Below the pieces are notes generated by a model. It was not told the DNA's origin. It saw nothing but the letters and a program-made list of their open reading frames with translations, and made no database searches. Shown here in pieces: positions 1-8,353 of a stretch of 64,000 nucleotides of DNA (position 1 is its first letter; each line of letters opens with the position of its first letter). The stretch comes from JBCBDX01 sp039822005. GTDB taxonomy: Bacteria > Pseudomonadota > Alphaproteobacteria > Rhizobiales > Rhizobiaceae. A program made the position numbers and the translations under genes. Where the stretch lies: the NCBI GenBank assembly GCA_039822005.1, contig JBCBMZ010000003.1:371867-435866 (forward strand), read 5' to 3'.

Positions 1-42
1 ATCATCGGCAGACGTGCCGAATTGTGTGTTTTCCAGAGACAT
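1..42 (-). CDS. N-terminus of an unidentified gene running off the left edge
   Basis: An ATG on the minus strand at 42-40 opens a frame with no stop up to the window edge, giving 14 residues that start MSLENTQFGT. An AGGA ribosome-binding site lies 7 bases upstream of the ATG. It follows algD in the same direction after a 91-base gap, so it could be the next gene of the alginate transcript. The fragment is too short to identify. Confidence 0.45.
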   Translation of the reverse strand, partial: MSLENTQFGTSADD

Positions 43-133
43 TTTTTATTCCTATTTTGACTGTTATGTTGCTCTTTTTTGAGCGGGGACAGCGCGCCAC
101 AAGGGCAGTCAGGGGAAACGCTATCCTATTGTT

Positions 134-1543
134 TTACCAACCGATTCCTTGGTAGCTTGTGGCTTCCGGCGTATCTTCAAAGGCCCGCACCACATCGATG
201 ACCGGCTTATGGAAATTGTCGGCTGCAATGCGTGCCAAACCAGCATAGATCGGGTGCTTTTGGGTGATGACCACAGCGTCAGATTGATCGACGGCGTCTG
301 CTGCGGTTTCTGCAAGCAAACTGCCAAGATCACCGGCAAGTTTCACCAATCCCGGATTGCCATGCTTAACGTAGCCGAGCTGGCCCTCGATGTTAGTATT
401 CGCTGTGATCACCGGATCGTGCGCAACAACCTCAATACCTTCATCGCGTAATTCTGCGATCACATCCAAAATGGGGCTTTCACGCAGATCATCGGTGCCC
501 GGCTTGAACGCCAGACCCAGCACACACACACGTTTGGCACCTGTGTCACGAACCATTTGAACGGTCGCATCGATATGGGCCTTGTTGGACGTGTCGAGGT
601 TCTCGATCATCGGCAAATGAATCCCAGCCGTCTGCGCAATGTGAGCAACCGCTCGCACCTCTTTGGGCAAGCAAGAGCCCCCATAGGCAAATCCGGGCTT
701 CAGATAATAAGGCGACAGGTTCAGTTTCGTATCCCGACAAAAGACATCCATCACTTCATGGCTATCGACGCTTTGTGACTTGCAAAGACGGCCTACCTCA
801 TTGGCAAAACAGACTTTCGCCGCGTGCCAAACATTGTCGACATATTTGACCATCTCCGCTGTTTCGATGGACGTGATGATCGGATCATTGTCCACTGGCT
901 CGTAGATCTTCCGCACAATGTTGGCTGTACGCTCGCAGGTCGCACCGATGACTGTCTTGGGTGGCTCATGGAAGTCGGCAATCGCAACACCTTCGCGCAA
1001 AAACTCTGGATTAAAAGACACGCCAAAGTCTTTGCCCAGCACCTTGCCTGACCGCACTTCCAGAATTCTTGTCATGACCTTCATGGTGGTTCCGGGCGGA
1101 ACAGAACAACGCATGACAAACACGTGAAAGTTGTCTTTCAGTGCGAGACCGTCAGCCATAATCTCAGCTGCAGACTTGATGTACCGATAGTCACAACCGC
1201 CATCGGCAGCAGTTGGGGTGCCCACAGAAACGAACGTTACATCCGTGTCGCGCACAGCACCATAAAGGTTGTCGGTGGCAGTGATCCGCCCTTCCTCAAC
1301 GCCGTTTGCCAGCATCTCACCCAAGCTTTTTTCGTGGATTGGGGACTGACCGGACGCGATGGACGCAACTTTTTCGTGGTCAATATCAACGCCAATAACA
1401 TCATGGCCAAGCGATGCTAAACACGCCGTGGAAACAGCGCCAACATAACCAAGACCAACAACAGAAATGGAAGGTTTTTCATCAATCAGGGAAAACCGTA
1501 CCGGCACACTTCCGCCAGCTATATTTGGTGCAATCGCGTTCAT
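134..1543 (-). CDS. algD: GDP-mannose 6-dehydrogenase (AlgD)
   Basis: This 469-residue enzyme oxidises GDP-mannose to GDP-mannuronate with NAD+, the committed step for the alginate monomer. The Rossmann motif GLGYVG is at residues 30-35. The catalytic-cysteine segment GFAYGGSCLPKEVRA carries Cys291. The family middle domain and the C-terminal NDP-sugar domain (LGLAFKPGTDDLRESP) follow. The AlgD-like wording of the cysteine motif and the alginate neighbours favour GDP-mannose over UDP-glucose dehydrogenase. The ATG at 1543 was chosen over an in-frame TTG one codon earlier because a GAGGA site sits about 8 bases before it. The protein is about 30 residues longer at its N-terminus than Pseudomonas AlgD (436 aa). 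It is transcribed in the same direction as alg8 but after a 439 bp gap. Confidence 0.9.
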   Translation of the reverse strand: MNAIAPNIAGGSVPVRFSLIDEKPSISVVGLGYVGAVSTACLASLGHDVIGVDIDHEKVASIASGQSPIHEKSLGEMLANGVEEGRITATDNLYGAVRDTDVTFVSVGTPTAADGGCDYRYIKSAAEIMADGLALKDNFHVFVMRCSVPPGTTMKVMTRILEVRSGKVLGKDFGVSFNPEFLREGVAIADFHEPPKTVIGATCERTANIVRKIYEPVDNDPIITSIETAEMVKYVDNVWHAAKVCFANEVGRLCKSQSVDSHEVMDVFCRDTKLNLSPYYLKPGFAYGGSCLPKEVRAVAHIAQTAGIHLPMIENLDTSNKAHIDATVQMVRDTGAKRVCVLGLAFKPGTDDLRESPILDVIAELRDEGIEVVAHDPVITANTNIEGQLGYVKHGNPGLVKLAGDLGSLLAETAADAVDQSDAVVITQKHPIYAGLARIAADNFHKPVIDVVRAFEDTPEATSYQGIGW

Positions 1544-1982
1544 CAATTTGTCCTCTCACGACAATACTTGAATTTGACGCACACCTAAGCCATTAAATTT
1601 CCTTTGTTTTTTCAACAACGGCTATCGGTCTGCGTTTCCGGACAGCACCACTGTTCTTTCGGATAGGAAGGGGTATCAGACGGCGCTTGGGCCGATACTT
1701 ACGCGTCACAATTTAAGGCTGCACACTTTTATATTGCAACCTAGAATAGACATGGATTGTGCGCGCCGAACACACATCCGCCACCCGTTATGAGGTGTCG
1801 CCACCAAGCAAATTTTTGCGCACCCCAAGTATCGACAAAAAATCGCGTGCGGCATCGGGCCAAATCTCTCAACGCAAAACCCGCCGACAAGCGCCAGCAA
1901 GCAAACTGGTTAAAACCCGCAACTTGCCGTTAAGAACTTGTATCCCATGGCTCGGCTAAAAGTTCGCAATGAAAAAATACAA
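1544..1982. other. 439 bp spacer between alg8 and algD
   Basis: No convincing gene was found; the open frames here are short and lack ribosome-binding sites. No GC hairpin with a T-run follows alg8. The spacer probably holds the algD promoter and 5' leader on the minus strand, but no clear -35/-10 pair was recognised. Its length is unusual inside an alginate operon, where algD and alg8 usually lie close together. Confidence 0.4.
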
Positions 1983-3569
1983 CTATAGCGCGAAATTGAT
2001 TGCACCAACATAGACAGCCAGGATCGTCAGGAAGCCGGTTACAGCAACAATCAACTGCGCTTTGGCGATAGTGTTCTGTAAGGTGGCAAACCATCCCTCA
2101 CCACTTTTGGAAGTTTGATTTCCTCGGTTCGACCATTTCTGCTTTGAAAGATGGAAAATCATGAAGATCTTCACCGATGCGTTGACCACCTGGTTGAGAT
2201 ACAAGATGAAAGGCCAGGCAAGGTCCACCGTTCGGCTGTATCGGTACAGAAAAAGACACAGAACGATCCGGCTGAACAAAACCCAGATCAGGCAAGACCA
2301 AAGGTAGCCCGGCTCCACAAAGGTAACAAGAAATGCCAGAGTTGGCGACACCATCATGGTCCACATCGCAATACGCTGGTCGACGATGCACCACCAGATG
2401 AACGGTTTGACTTTTTTGGGACCCAACGCAATGGCACGGCTCCCGTTGCGCAGCATGTTCCCTGACCAGCGCCGAAAATTCTGCACCATACGGCCAAGGC
2501 CGTTCTCCTTAATCACCTCAATGGTGTAGACCGTCGCATCGGGAACATAGGTCATCTTCGCGTCGCGGGTCAGCATGTAGTACCAGGTGGACTTGTCGTC
2601 TCCCGACAAAAATCGAAAGCGGCCCCACAACCAGTGGTCAAGGTGGTCGGCTTCGATCGTGCGAATGAACCGCTCACTGAGCATGTGTTTAGCGCGGAAG
2701 ACCGACATGCGGCCCGTCAGGGTAAGAACTTTCTTGGAGACCGCATGGCTCTGCATGGCCAGACGACGCTGGGCAAATCGCATATTAAGCCAAGCTTCAA
2801 TCCATTTCGGCCCATAACAGATTACCTCTTCATCGGTCGTCAACGCTTGCAGATCCGGATCATTGCCGAACATGGAAAGCGTCTTTTCCAGCACATCATT
2901 GCCGTAAAGCGCGTCACCATCCATGAAAATCACCAAGTCATCAGGGTCCACACCATTGCGATTGATCGAACGCAAGATCATGCCGATGGCCATGCGTTTA
3001 CCCGGCTGGTTTTGGCGTAAAAACACCAACTCAGCCAAGTCGTCCGGAATGTCCTGCGCATAGGTCTCAACGAAGCTTCGGATAATAAGCTCATCATAGG
3101 CAGAACCGGTCCCGATATAGAGTGTCGTTGGTATCTTTTCGCGCCGGATCTGACCCAGAATAGAGCCGATCACCCGCTTGGTAATTGCAGGCTCCTCGTA
3201 GTAAGTTGTCATCTGGATGTGCAAGCGACCCGGCCGCCAACCGCTCTTCCAAACAGCCTCAGCGTTGGCGCGCATACCCGGCCAGATAAAGCGGCGATAG
3301 ATTTCTGCTCTGATCGCATGCGTGAACCACCAACCAAACCGCCAAACGCCAAGCACACCAATCACAAGCGTGACATGCAGCGTATCGGGCTGGAAAAACC
3401 GGTTGGCCGTGCTGGTGAGCAACCAGCCAATACCCATAAAAAGAATGGACAGGATAATAATCTGCCTCGGCTTCCACTTGGCAAAACCTTTTGCAGGCGG
3501 CCCCTGAAACGTTCGCAGACGGCGCGTTAAATCCTTGTCAAAGGCGTATTCACTCTCAGGGATCTCCAT
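1983..3569 (-). CDS. alg8: Alginate polymerase Alg8, family 2 glycosyltransferase
   Basis: Alg8 is the inner-membrane processive glycosyltransferase that polymerises mannuronate from GDP-mannuronate, working with Alg44. The 528-residue protein has two N-terminal membrane segments (about residues 36-55 and 63-82) and a cytosolic GT2 domain with the DGD metal/nucleotide motif at 217-219. TGR at about 285-287, GDDK at 323-326 and the acceptor-site motif FRRW at 365-368 follow, then at least three C-terminal membrane segments. The length is close to Pseudomonas Alg8 (494 aa). The ATG at 3569 overlaps the alg44 stop region by 14 bases, so the two are translationally coupled. An upstream GTG at 3578 is a possible alternative start. 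Confidence 0.9.
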   Translation of the reverse strand: MEIPESEYAFDKDLTRRLRTFQGPPAKGFAKWKPRQIIILSILFMGIGWLLTSTANRFFQPDTLHVTLVIGVLGVWRFGWWFTHAIRAEIYRRFIWPGMRANAEAVWKSGWRPGRLHIQMTTYYEEPAITKRVIGSILGQIRREKIPTTLYIGTGSAYDELIIRSFVETYAQDIPDDLAELVFLRQNQPGKRMAIGMILRSINRNGVDPDDLVIFMDGDALYGNDVLEKTLSMFGNDPDLQALTTDEEVICYGPKWIEAWLNMRFAQRRLAMQSHAVSKKVLTLTGRMSVFRAKHMLSERFIRTIEADHLDHWLWGRFRFLSGDDKSTWYYMLTRDAKMTYVPDATVYTIEVIKENGLGRMVQNFRRWSGNMLRNGSRAIALGPKKVKPFIWWCIVDQRIAMWTMMVSPTLAFLVTFVEPGYLWSCLIWVLFSRIVLCLFLYRYSRTVDLAWPFILYLNQVVNASVKIFMIFHLSKQKWSNRGNQTSKSGEGWFATLQNTIAKAQLIVAVTGFLTILAVYVGAINFAL

Positions 3570-4974
3570 TGTCACCACCTGTGATAGCGGACAGAAGGGA
3601 ATTGAACCGGTCAGTCATGGAGGTCACCCAACTGCGCTGAACCCGCATCGACACCGGCAAGAGGTGCGGCAGTTCTTGACGGATTTCATCGGGCTCCAAT
3701 CCGTTGATCGAAACACCGACAAGCATCCCGAACTCCGTTGAGATTTCCGGGTCAATACCGGCCGTTATGTTGGAAACCGACCCATTGAGTACCCGTCGCC
3801 CATCACCGGTGTTAACGGTCAGGCGCACCTGCATCCCATCATTGAGCGCAGCTGCCATGGATTGGTGCAACCAACCGCGCGCGATCCGGGGCTCAAGCCC
3901 CTCGATCGTCGTGGCGATTTGACCGCGCGCCGCATATTGTCCTTCGATCACGGCGACGTCGGTGACGATCCCGGCTTGGGAGGCCACCACATGCAGTGCA
4001 TCGGCGGCATCGCGCAACCTTCCACGCTCACGGCGCAAGCGCTGCAGATCATCTTCGACGTCAGCAATTTCGCGTTCAACAGCAAAAAGCGCATCATAAA
4101 GCGGCTGATAAAATGGCGCATATCTTCCATCAAAGGCATCAAGCGCCGCTTGCCGTTCAACTATCAGTTCGGGAGGCGCGCTGACCAAGGCCTCAACAAG
4201 AACGGCGCGCGCCTCTTCCAGCCTGACCAATGCCAGCTGCTCACGCTCACGCAATTCGGTAAGCCGCTCTTCCAACAGGCTGATACGCAGGCGCACATCG
4301 GCCAGCGCCGATTCACTGTCAGGCGTGACAATGCGGACCATAATGTCACCAGCCACCACTTGGTCACCCACCGCCACCGGAACAGACGAGACGTATCCGC
4401 CAAGCTGGGAAATATGCGGCACCAATAGTGCTTCAATACGCGCATTCGTGACATTCACAACCGCGATGTTTCGGTAGATGCCCGAACCAAGAACCCAGAA
4501 GACAAGCATCGCAAACAGTGTGTACGCCGTTACGGTAGCGATGGCGCGCAGGCTGCGAGGCGCGGTTTTGGCCGTCGCCGCTTTCTGCTCGTCTTCCGTT
4601 TCCTCCATCGGAACAAGATCGACAGGCGCATCGAGACTGGTGATGATCTCATCGGTCGTGACCATTCGCCCCGATAGGATAGAGCGATAAAACACAGCCA
4701 AGGTTTCGCGCTGACGACCTGACAAGTTTTTAAAATAAAGATACCGCTCTCTTTCAACCGGCTGAAGCGCGACGGGGAAACTGATCTGAACTCCCTGAAA
4801 AGGAACCATGAGCATGCCGCTTTCCGGCATTTGCTCAAGTTTCTCCGGCCAGGCCAACCCTTTGAGCGACCATTCATCGATGGGTACGCGCTCGCCATTG
4901 TCGAGCAGCAAAGCCAAAGGCGCGCGCACTTTGAACTCTAATTCCGACATGGGGCGCTCATGCCTGATCTGCAT
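3556..4974 (-). CDS. alg44: Alginate co-polymerase Alg44 (PilZ-like domain plus membrane-fusion-type periplasmic domain)
   Basis: Alg44 binds cyclic-di-GMP through a cytosolic PilZ domain and activates Alg8. This 472-residue protein has a PilZ-like N-terminus, one membrane segment near residues 145-165, a lipoyl/HlyD-type half motif (about 190-215), a coiled coil (about 225-345) and the returning half. The PilZ signature is imperfect: RHER at 4-7 and DEWSLKG at 33-39, where the usual D/NxSxxG reads ExSxxG. The ATG at 4974 has a GGAG site 7 bases upstream. In-frame TTG/GTG codons ten to nine codons earlier would add an arginine that makes a canonical RxxxR, but they lack a Shine-Dalgarno. Identity is secure; c-di-GMP binding is inferred. 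Confidence 0.87.
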   Translation of the reverse strand: MQIRHERPMSELEFKVRAPLALLLDNGERVPIDEWSLKGLAWPEKLEQMPESGMLMVPFQGVQISFPVALQPVERERYLYFKNLSGRQRETLAVFYRSILSGRMVTTDEIITSLDAPVDLVPMEETEDEQKAATAKTAPRSLRAIATVTAYTLFAMLVFWVLGSGIYRNIAVVNVTNARIEALLVPHISQLGGYVSSVPVAVGDQVVAGDIMVRIVTPDSESALADVRLRISLLEERLTELREREQLALVRLEEARAVLVEALVSAPPELIVERQAALDAFDGRYAPFYQPLYDALFAVEREIADVEDDLQRLRRERGRLRDAADALHVVASQAGIVTDVAVIEGQYAARGQIATTIEGLEPRIARGWLHQSMAAALNDGMQVRLTVNTGDGRRVLNGSVSNITAGIDPEISTEFGMLVGVSINGLEPDEIRQELPHLLPVSMRVQRSWVTSMTDRFNSLLSAITGGDNGDP

Positions 4975-5156
4975 GCGAAAGCTCCAATAAATACAACCCA
5001 CCAATTAGCTTTGGTTGAGACGTGAACCACCGGAAATAAAGCATAAAACGTGTCTAATAAGGATAGCTCACAACATATAGGCAATCTTAAGAATCATCGG
5101 GCCATTGATTTCACAATGTGGCAATCAATAAAAGATAAAATTTTATATTTATATCC

Positions 5157-5180
5157 TTTTGTATAAATCCGTATACAAAA
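5157..5180. promoter_or_regulatory. Perfect dyad in the divergent alg44/algF control region, candidate operator
   Basis: TTTTGTATA, six bases, then TATACAAAA form a perfect 9+9 inverted repeat in the AT-rich spacer between alg44 (minus) and algF (plus). Its symmetry and size fit a dimeric repressor or activator site, and its position could control both transcripts. No regulator gene lies next to it in the window, and the binding factor is unknown. Confidence 0.55.
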
Positions 5181-5256
5181 TAGATAATTTTTATACTGAT
5201 TTATCTCAATTCAATATTTTTAGAGGAAATATAAAGAACCGAAGCGAGATATAGTG

Positions 5257-5865
5257 ATGGCATTCAAAGTAACTGCATTGATCGTAGCGGCAACGACTAT
5301 ACAAGTAGCGATAGGCGCCGCAAACGCCGATGAAAGCGTCTTATATGGAGACGCGCCGCCTAGAGACGCTGTCTTTGTGCGCCTGCTCGGCGAATCACAC
5401 AACGGCAAGTTCGAGATTAACGGCCACGAGTTGAAGCAACCCGATGGGGCGCAAGCCGCCTATTTGGCGATCAGTGCTGCCGCTTTGGGCCTGACTGAGA
5501 CCGGCACGTTTCATTCGCTCCTGACCGACGCCAAAGGCCAACAAGTCGCCGTGAAAGAGCCCAGTGAACGCACGAACGCAAAGGTGCACCTTTTTCTGAT
5601 CAACGCAGATGAGACGCCCGCGCGCTTGGTCGTACCAAACCGTGATGTGGAGGTCATAGCGCAGACGGGGCGGATGGAAATCGGCACGAGATCAGTCAAC
5701 CCGATCCGCACGCCACTGGCTGTTCAACGCGGTGACGATGGCGAAGTTATCGGCAGCTTTGATGTCAGCTTAAGCCGCGGCCAAAACATCACCTTTCTGG
5801 TGCAGCAAGGTCAGGTCACCATAATTGAGAACCGTTTCGGCCCGGTCATCGAACCAACAGGATAA
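5257..5865 (+). CDS. algF: Alginate O-acetylation protein AlgF
   Basis: AlgF is a periplasmic adaptor for alginate O-acetylation. The 202-residue product has a signal peptide ending near ANA at about residues 22-24. The mature start LYGDAPPRDAVFVRL resembles the AlgF pattern LYG-AP-FVR. The C-terminal block with SVNP, an LAV strand and LSRGQ matches the INPV...LALYDG...LERG pattern of the family. Sequence between these anchors is diverged. The start is the ATG of a GTG-ATG pair; the Shine-Dalgarno is weak. It is the first gene of the plus-strand acetylation operon, six bases before algI. In Pseudomonas algF lies after algI and algJ, so the order is rearranged. Confidence 0.8.
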   Translation: MAFKVTALIVAATTIQVAIGAANADESVLYGDAPPRDAVFVRLLGESHNGKFEINGHELKQPDGAQAAYLAISAAALGLTETGTFHSLLTDAKGQQVAVKEPSERTNAKVHLFLINADETPARLVVPNRDVEVIAQTGRMEIGTRSVNPIRTPLAVQRGDDGEVIGSFDVSLSRGQNITFLVQQGQVTIIENRFGPVIEPTG

Positions 5866-5870
5866 GTTCG

Positions 5871-7301
5871 ATGATCTTTTCCACACCGATCTTCATTTTT
5901 GGTTTTCTGCCGCTGTTCCTTGCGCTCTATTATCTGACGCCATTGCGTTTGCGAACCACAACGCTGCTGGTGGCTAGCTGTATCTTCTACGGCTGGTGGC
6001 AGTTGAACTATCTTGCCTTGGTCATCGCGATCGCAGCCCTGAGCTATGTGGCGGGCTCGGTTGCTACGTCAGCCTATGGCCTTCAAGTAAAGCGCTGGGC
6101 GGTACGGCTTGGGGTGACCGCAAATCTGTTGATCCTTGGGTGGTTTAAATATGCCTATTTCATAACGGACTCATTTCAAGGCGCATTGGAACGGCTCGAC
6201 CTAACCACAAGCCATGGCATGTCACTGCCCGAAATCATCCTGCCGATCGGCCTCTCATTCCTCGTCTTTCAATCCATCAGTTACATTCTGGATGTGAGCC
6301 GAGGCGATGCACCGCCCGCACGTAATATCGTCGATTTTTTAGCCTTTTCGTCGCTCTTCCCGCAGCTGATTGCAGGCCCAATCCTTCGCTACAAGGACTT
6401 GGCGCACCAGTTTGAACACCGTCATCACAGCCTGTCTCTTTTCCTGAAGGGCAGCAAACGGTTCACATTGGGCCTGGCCATGAAACTACTGATCGCTGAC
6501 AGCGTTGCGCCACTGGCAGACCGCCTGTTTGCGCTGCAAAGTCCGACATTGGCAGAGGCATGGCTTGGCGCTTCAGCCTATGCGATCCAACTATTCTTTG
6601 ACTTTGCGGGCTACTCCGCCATGGCAATTGGTCTTGGGCTTATGGTGGGCTTCCGGTTTGTTGAAAACTTCAATGCGCCCTATTCCAGCCGCTCGGTTAC
6701 AGAGTTTTGGCGCCGCTGGCACATCAGCCTGTCAGCGTGGCTGCGCGATTATCTGTACGTACCGCTCGGAGGCAACCGCCAAGGAGCGTTAAAAACCTAT
6801 CGCAATCTGATACTGACCATGGCGCTCGGCGGGCTCTGGCACGGATCAAACTGGACGTTCCTGATCTGGGGCATTTGGCATGGCGCCATCATGGCCATCG
6901 AGCGTGCACTGGGTGCCAAGCACAAGCAAACCGTTTGGCCAACGTCGATTGCATGGCCCTTGACCATGATATTCGTTTTGATCGGCTGGGTGATTTTCCG
7001 CGCGCCAACGCTCCAAGAGGCGATGGCGATGTACGCTGGCATGATCGGGTTAAACGGTCTGGCATTGACAGCCGAGACCATTTTCCTGATCCGGCCGACC
7101 GAGATGATCTTCATGATGATCGGCGTCAGCATTTGCCTGATCCAGCCATACGCTGATCGGCTTGGAACTTGGCGCTTTACACCCAATGAAACCGGCTTTT
7201 GGCAAGCAACGGCTGGCGTGCGCACCATCAGCCTTTTCCTGGTTTGCGCCGCAATCATGCAAGCGCGCGCCGAGTCCCCTTTCCTTTACTTCCAATTTTG
7301 A
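5871..7301 (+). CDS. algI: Alginate O-acetyltransferase AlgI (MBOAT family)
   Basis: AlgI is a polytopic membrane-bound O-acyltransferase that passes acetyl groups across the inner membrane for alginate acetylation. The 476-residue protein has about ten hydrophobic segments. The MBOAT signature includes FWRRWHISLS (His284), YLYVPLGGNR, GGLWHG with the expected catalytic His324, and GIWHG (His337). Length and motif spacing match Pseudomonas AlgI (520 aa, His322). The stop codon overlaps an ATG in TGATG that leads into algJ, though the better algJ start is 12 bases on. It forms one unit with algF, algJ and algX. Confidence 0.93.
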   Translation: MIFSTPIFIFGFLPLFLALYYLTPLRLRTTTLLVASCIFYGWWQLNYLALVIAIAALSYVAGSVATSAYGLQVKRWAVRLGVTANLLILGWFKYAYFITDSFQGALERLDLTTSHGMSLPEIILPIGLSFLVFQSISYILDVSRGDAPPARNIVDFLAFSSLFPQLIAGPILRYKDLAHQFEHRHHSLSLFLKGSKRFTLGLAMKLLIADSVAPLADRLFALQSPTLAEAWLGASAYAIQLFFDFAGYSAMAIGLGLMVGFRFVENFNAPYSSRSVTEFWRRWHISLSAWLRDYLYVPLGGNRQGALKTYRNLILTMALGGLWHGSNWTFLIWGIWHGAIMAIERALGAKHKQTVWPTSIAWPLTMIFVLIGWVIFRAPTLQEAMAMYAGMIGLNGLALTAETIFLIRPTEMIFMMIGVSICLIQPYADRLGTWRFTPNETGFWQATAGVRTISLFLVCAAIMQARAESPFLYFQF

Positions 7302-7312
7302 TGAGGCCAACC

Positions 7313-8353
7313 ATGCAAAATTCAGTGCGTACCAACGCCCTCCTGCTGACTGTTGGCCTAACTTGCGTTGCAGGCCTGCCCGGTGCCTGGACGATGGCAA
7401 CAACGCCGGCACGCGACCTGACCCTTCAGTTTGGCGATGGCGCAACGCAACGTCTCTATGAGAGCCGTTTTGAAGAAAACTTTCCCTTCAGCGCCGACGT
7501 CCGCCATGCTTGGGCCGCCATCAAAATGGGCCTTTTTGGCGAACCTGCGGCCGGCGCAATCCTTGGCAAAGAAGGGATTTTGTTCACCGAAGAAGAATTC
7601 AAAGCGCCGGACGTCGAATATCCGTTCCCTTCATATATCGCAGGCGTTCATGCCAGCACCAGCAAGATGGGGGCTCACCTGTTGCCGGTGATCATACCGG
7701 ACAAGGCCCGTATGATGGCGAAAGCACTACCTCGGCCCCGATCCAGCCAATTTGAGCGCAGATATGACGCGCTTTTGGACATGCTTGCGTCGCAAGGACT
7801 GCCGGCAATCGACCTGCGACCCGCCTTGGCGTCTTCGGACAGCTTCATGCTCACGGACACCCATTGGAGCCCGCAGGGCGCACAACGTGTCGCGGCTCTT
7901 ATCGCAAAACACACGCGGGACATCGTTGGACAAGATCGCCCGTTGGAAACCGTAAAGGGTGAGATCCGGGCTTTTGAAGGTGACCTGATGGCGTTTGTTG
8001 ACACCGGGCCTTGGCGCCCACTCGTTGGCCCAAACGCCGAGACCATCACCACCTATGATTTCATTCCCGTCACGGGTCAGGCCGGATCAGACTTGGATTT
8101 GTTTGGTGAGGTCGTCATCCCCGCTGCGCTGGTTGGTACCAGTTTTTCCGCGCGCACGGACTTTTACTTTTCGGACTTCCTGAAAGCGGAAATGCAAGCG
8201 GACCTGGTCTCCTATGCATTGGAGGGGCTTGGACCCTTTGAGCCGATGCAGCGCTTTCTGCAAGACCGTTCTGTTTCTGAAAACCCACCGCAAATCGTCA
8301 TCTGGGAAATCCCGGAGCGTTACATCAACACATGGAGCCTAACCAATGACTAG
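7313..8353 (+). CDS. algJ: Alginate O-acetyltransferase AlgJ, SGNH-like
   Basis: AlgJ is a periplasmic, membrane-anchored acetyltransferase that receives acetyl groups from AlgI. The 346-residue protein begins with a hydrophobic anchor or signal (about residues 8-28). It has the DTHWSPQGA block with the Asp-His pair at 182 and 184, then LVGTSFSARTDF with candidate nucleophile Ser277, then an EGLGPFEPM block matching AlgJ. The ATG at 7313 has a GAGG site 6-7 bases upstream; an in-frame ATG at 7301 overlapping the algI stop is a possible alternative. The 3' end overlaps algX by 8 bases, implying coupled translation. Confidence 0.88.
   Translation: MQNSVRTNALLLTVGLTCVAGLPGAWTMATTPARDLTLQFGDGATQRLYESRFEENFPFSADVRHAWAAIKMGLFGEPAAGAILGKEGILFTEEEFKAPDVEYPFPSYIAGVHASTSKMGAHLLPVIIPDKARMMAKALPRPRSSQFERRYDALLDMLASQGLPAIDLRPALASSDSFMLTDTHWSPQGAQRVAALIAKHTRDIVGQDRPLETVKGEIRAFEGDLMAFVDTGPWRPLVGPNAETITTYDFIPVTGQAGSDLDLFGEVVIPAALVGTSFSARTDFYFSDFLKAEMQADLVSYALEGLGPFEPMQRFLQDRSVSENPPQIVIWEIPERYINTWSLTND

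Noticed and set aside
1706..1959. Open frames on both strands in the alg8-algD spacer
   Set aside because: No ribosome-binding site, no recognisable sequence, and both strands are equally open.
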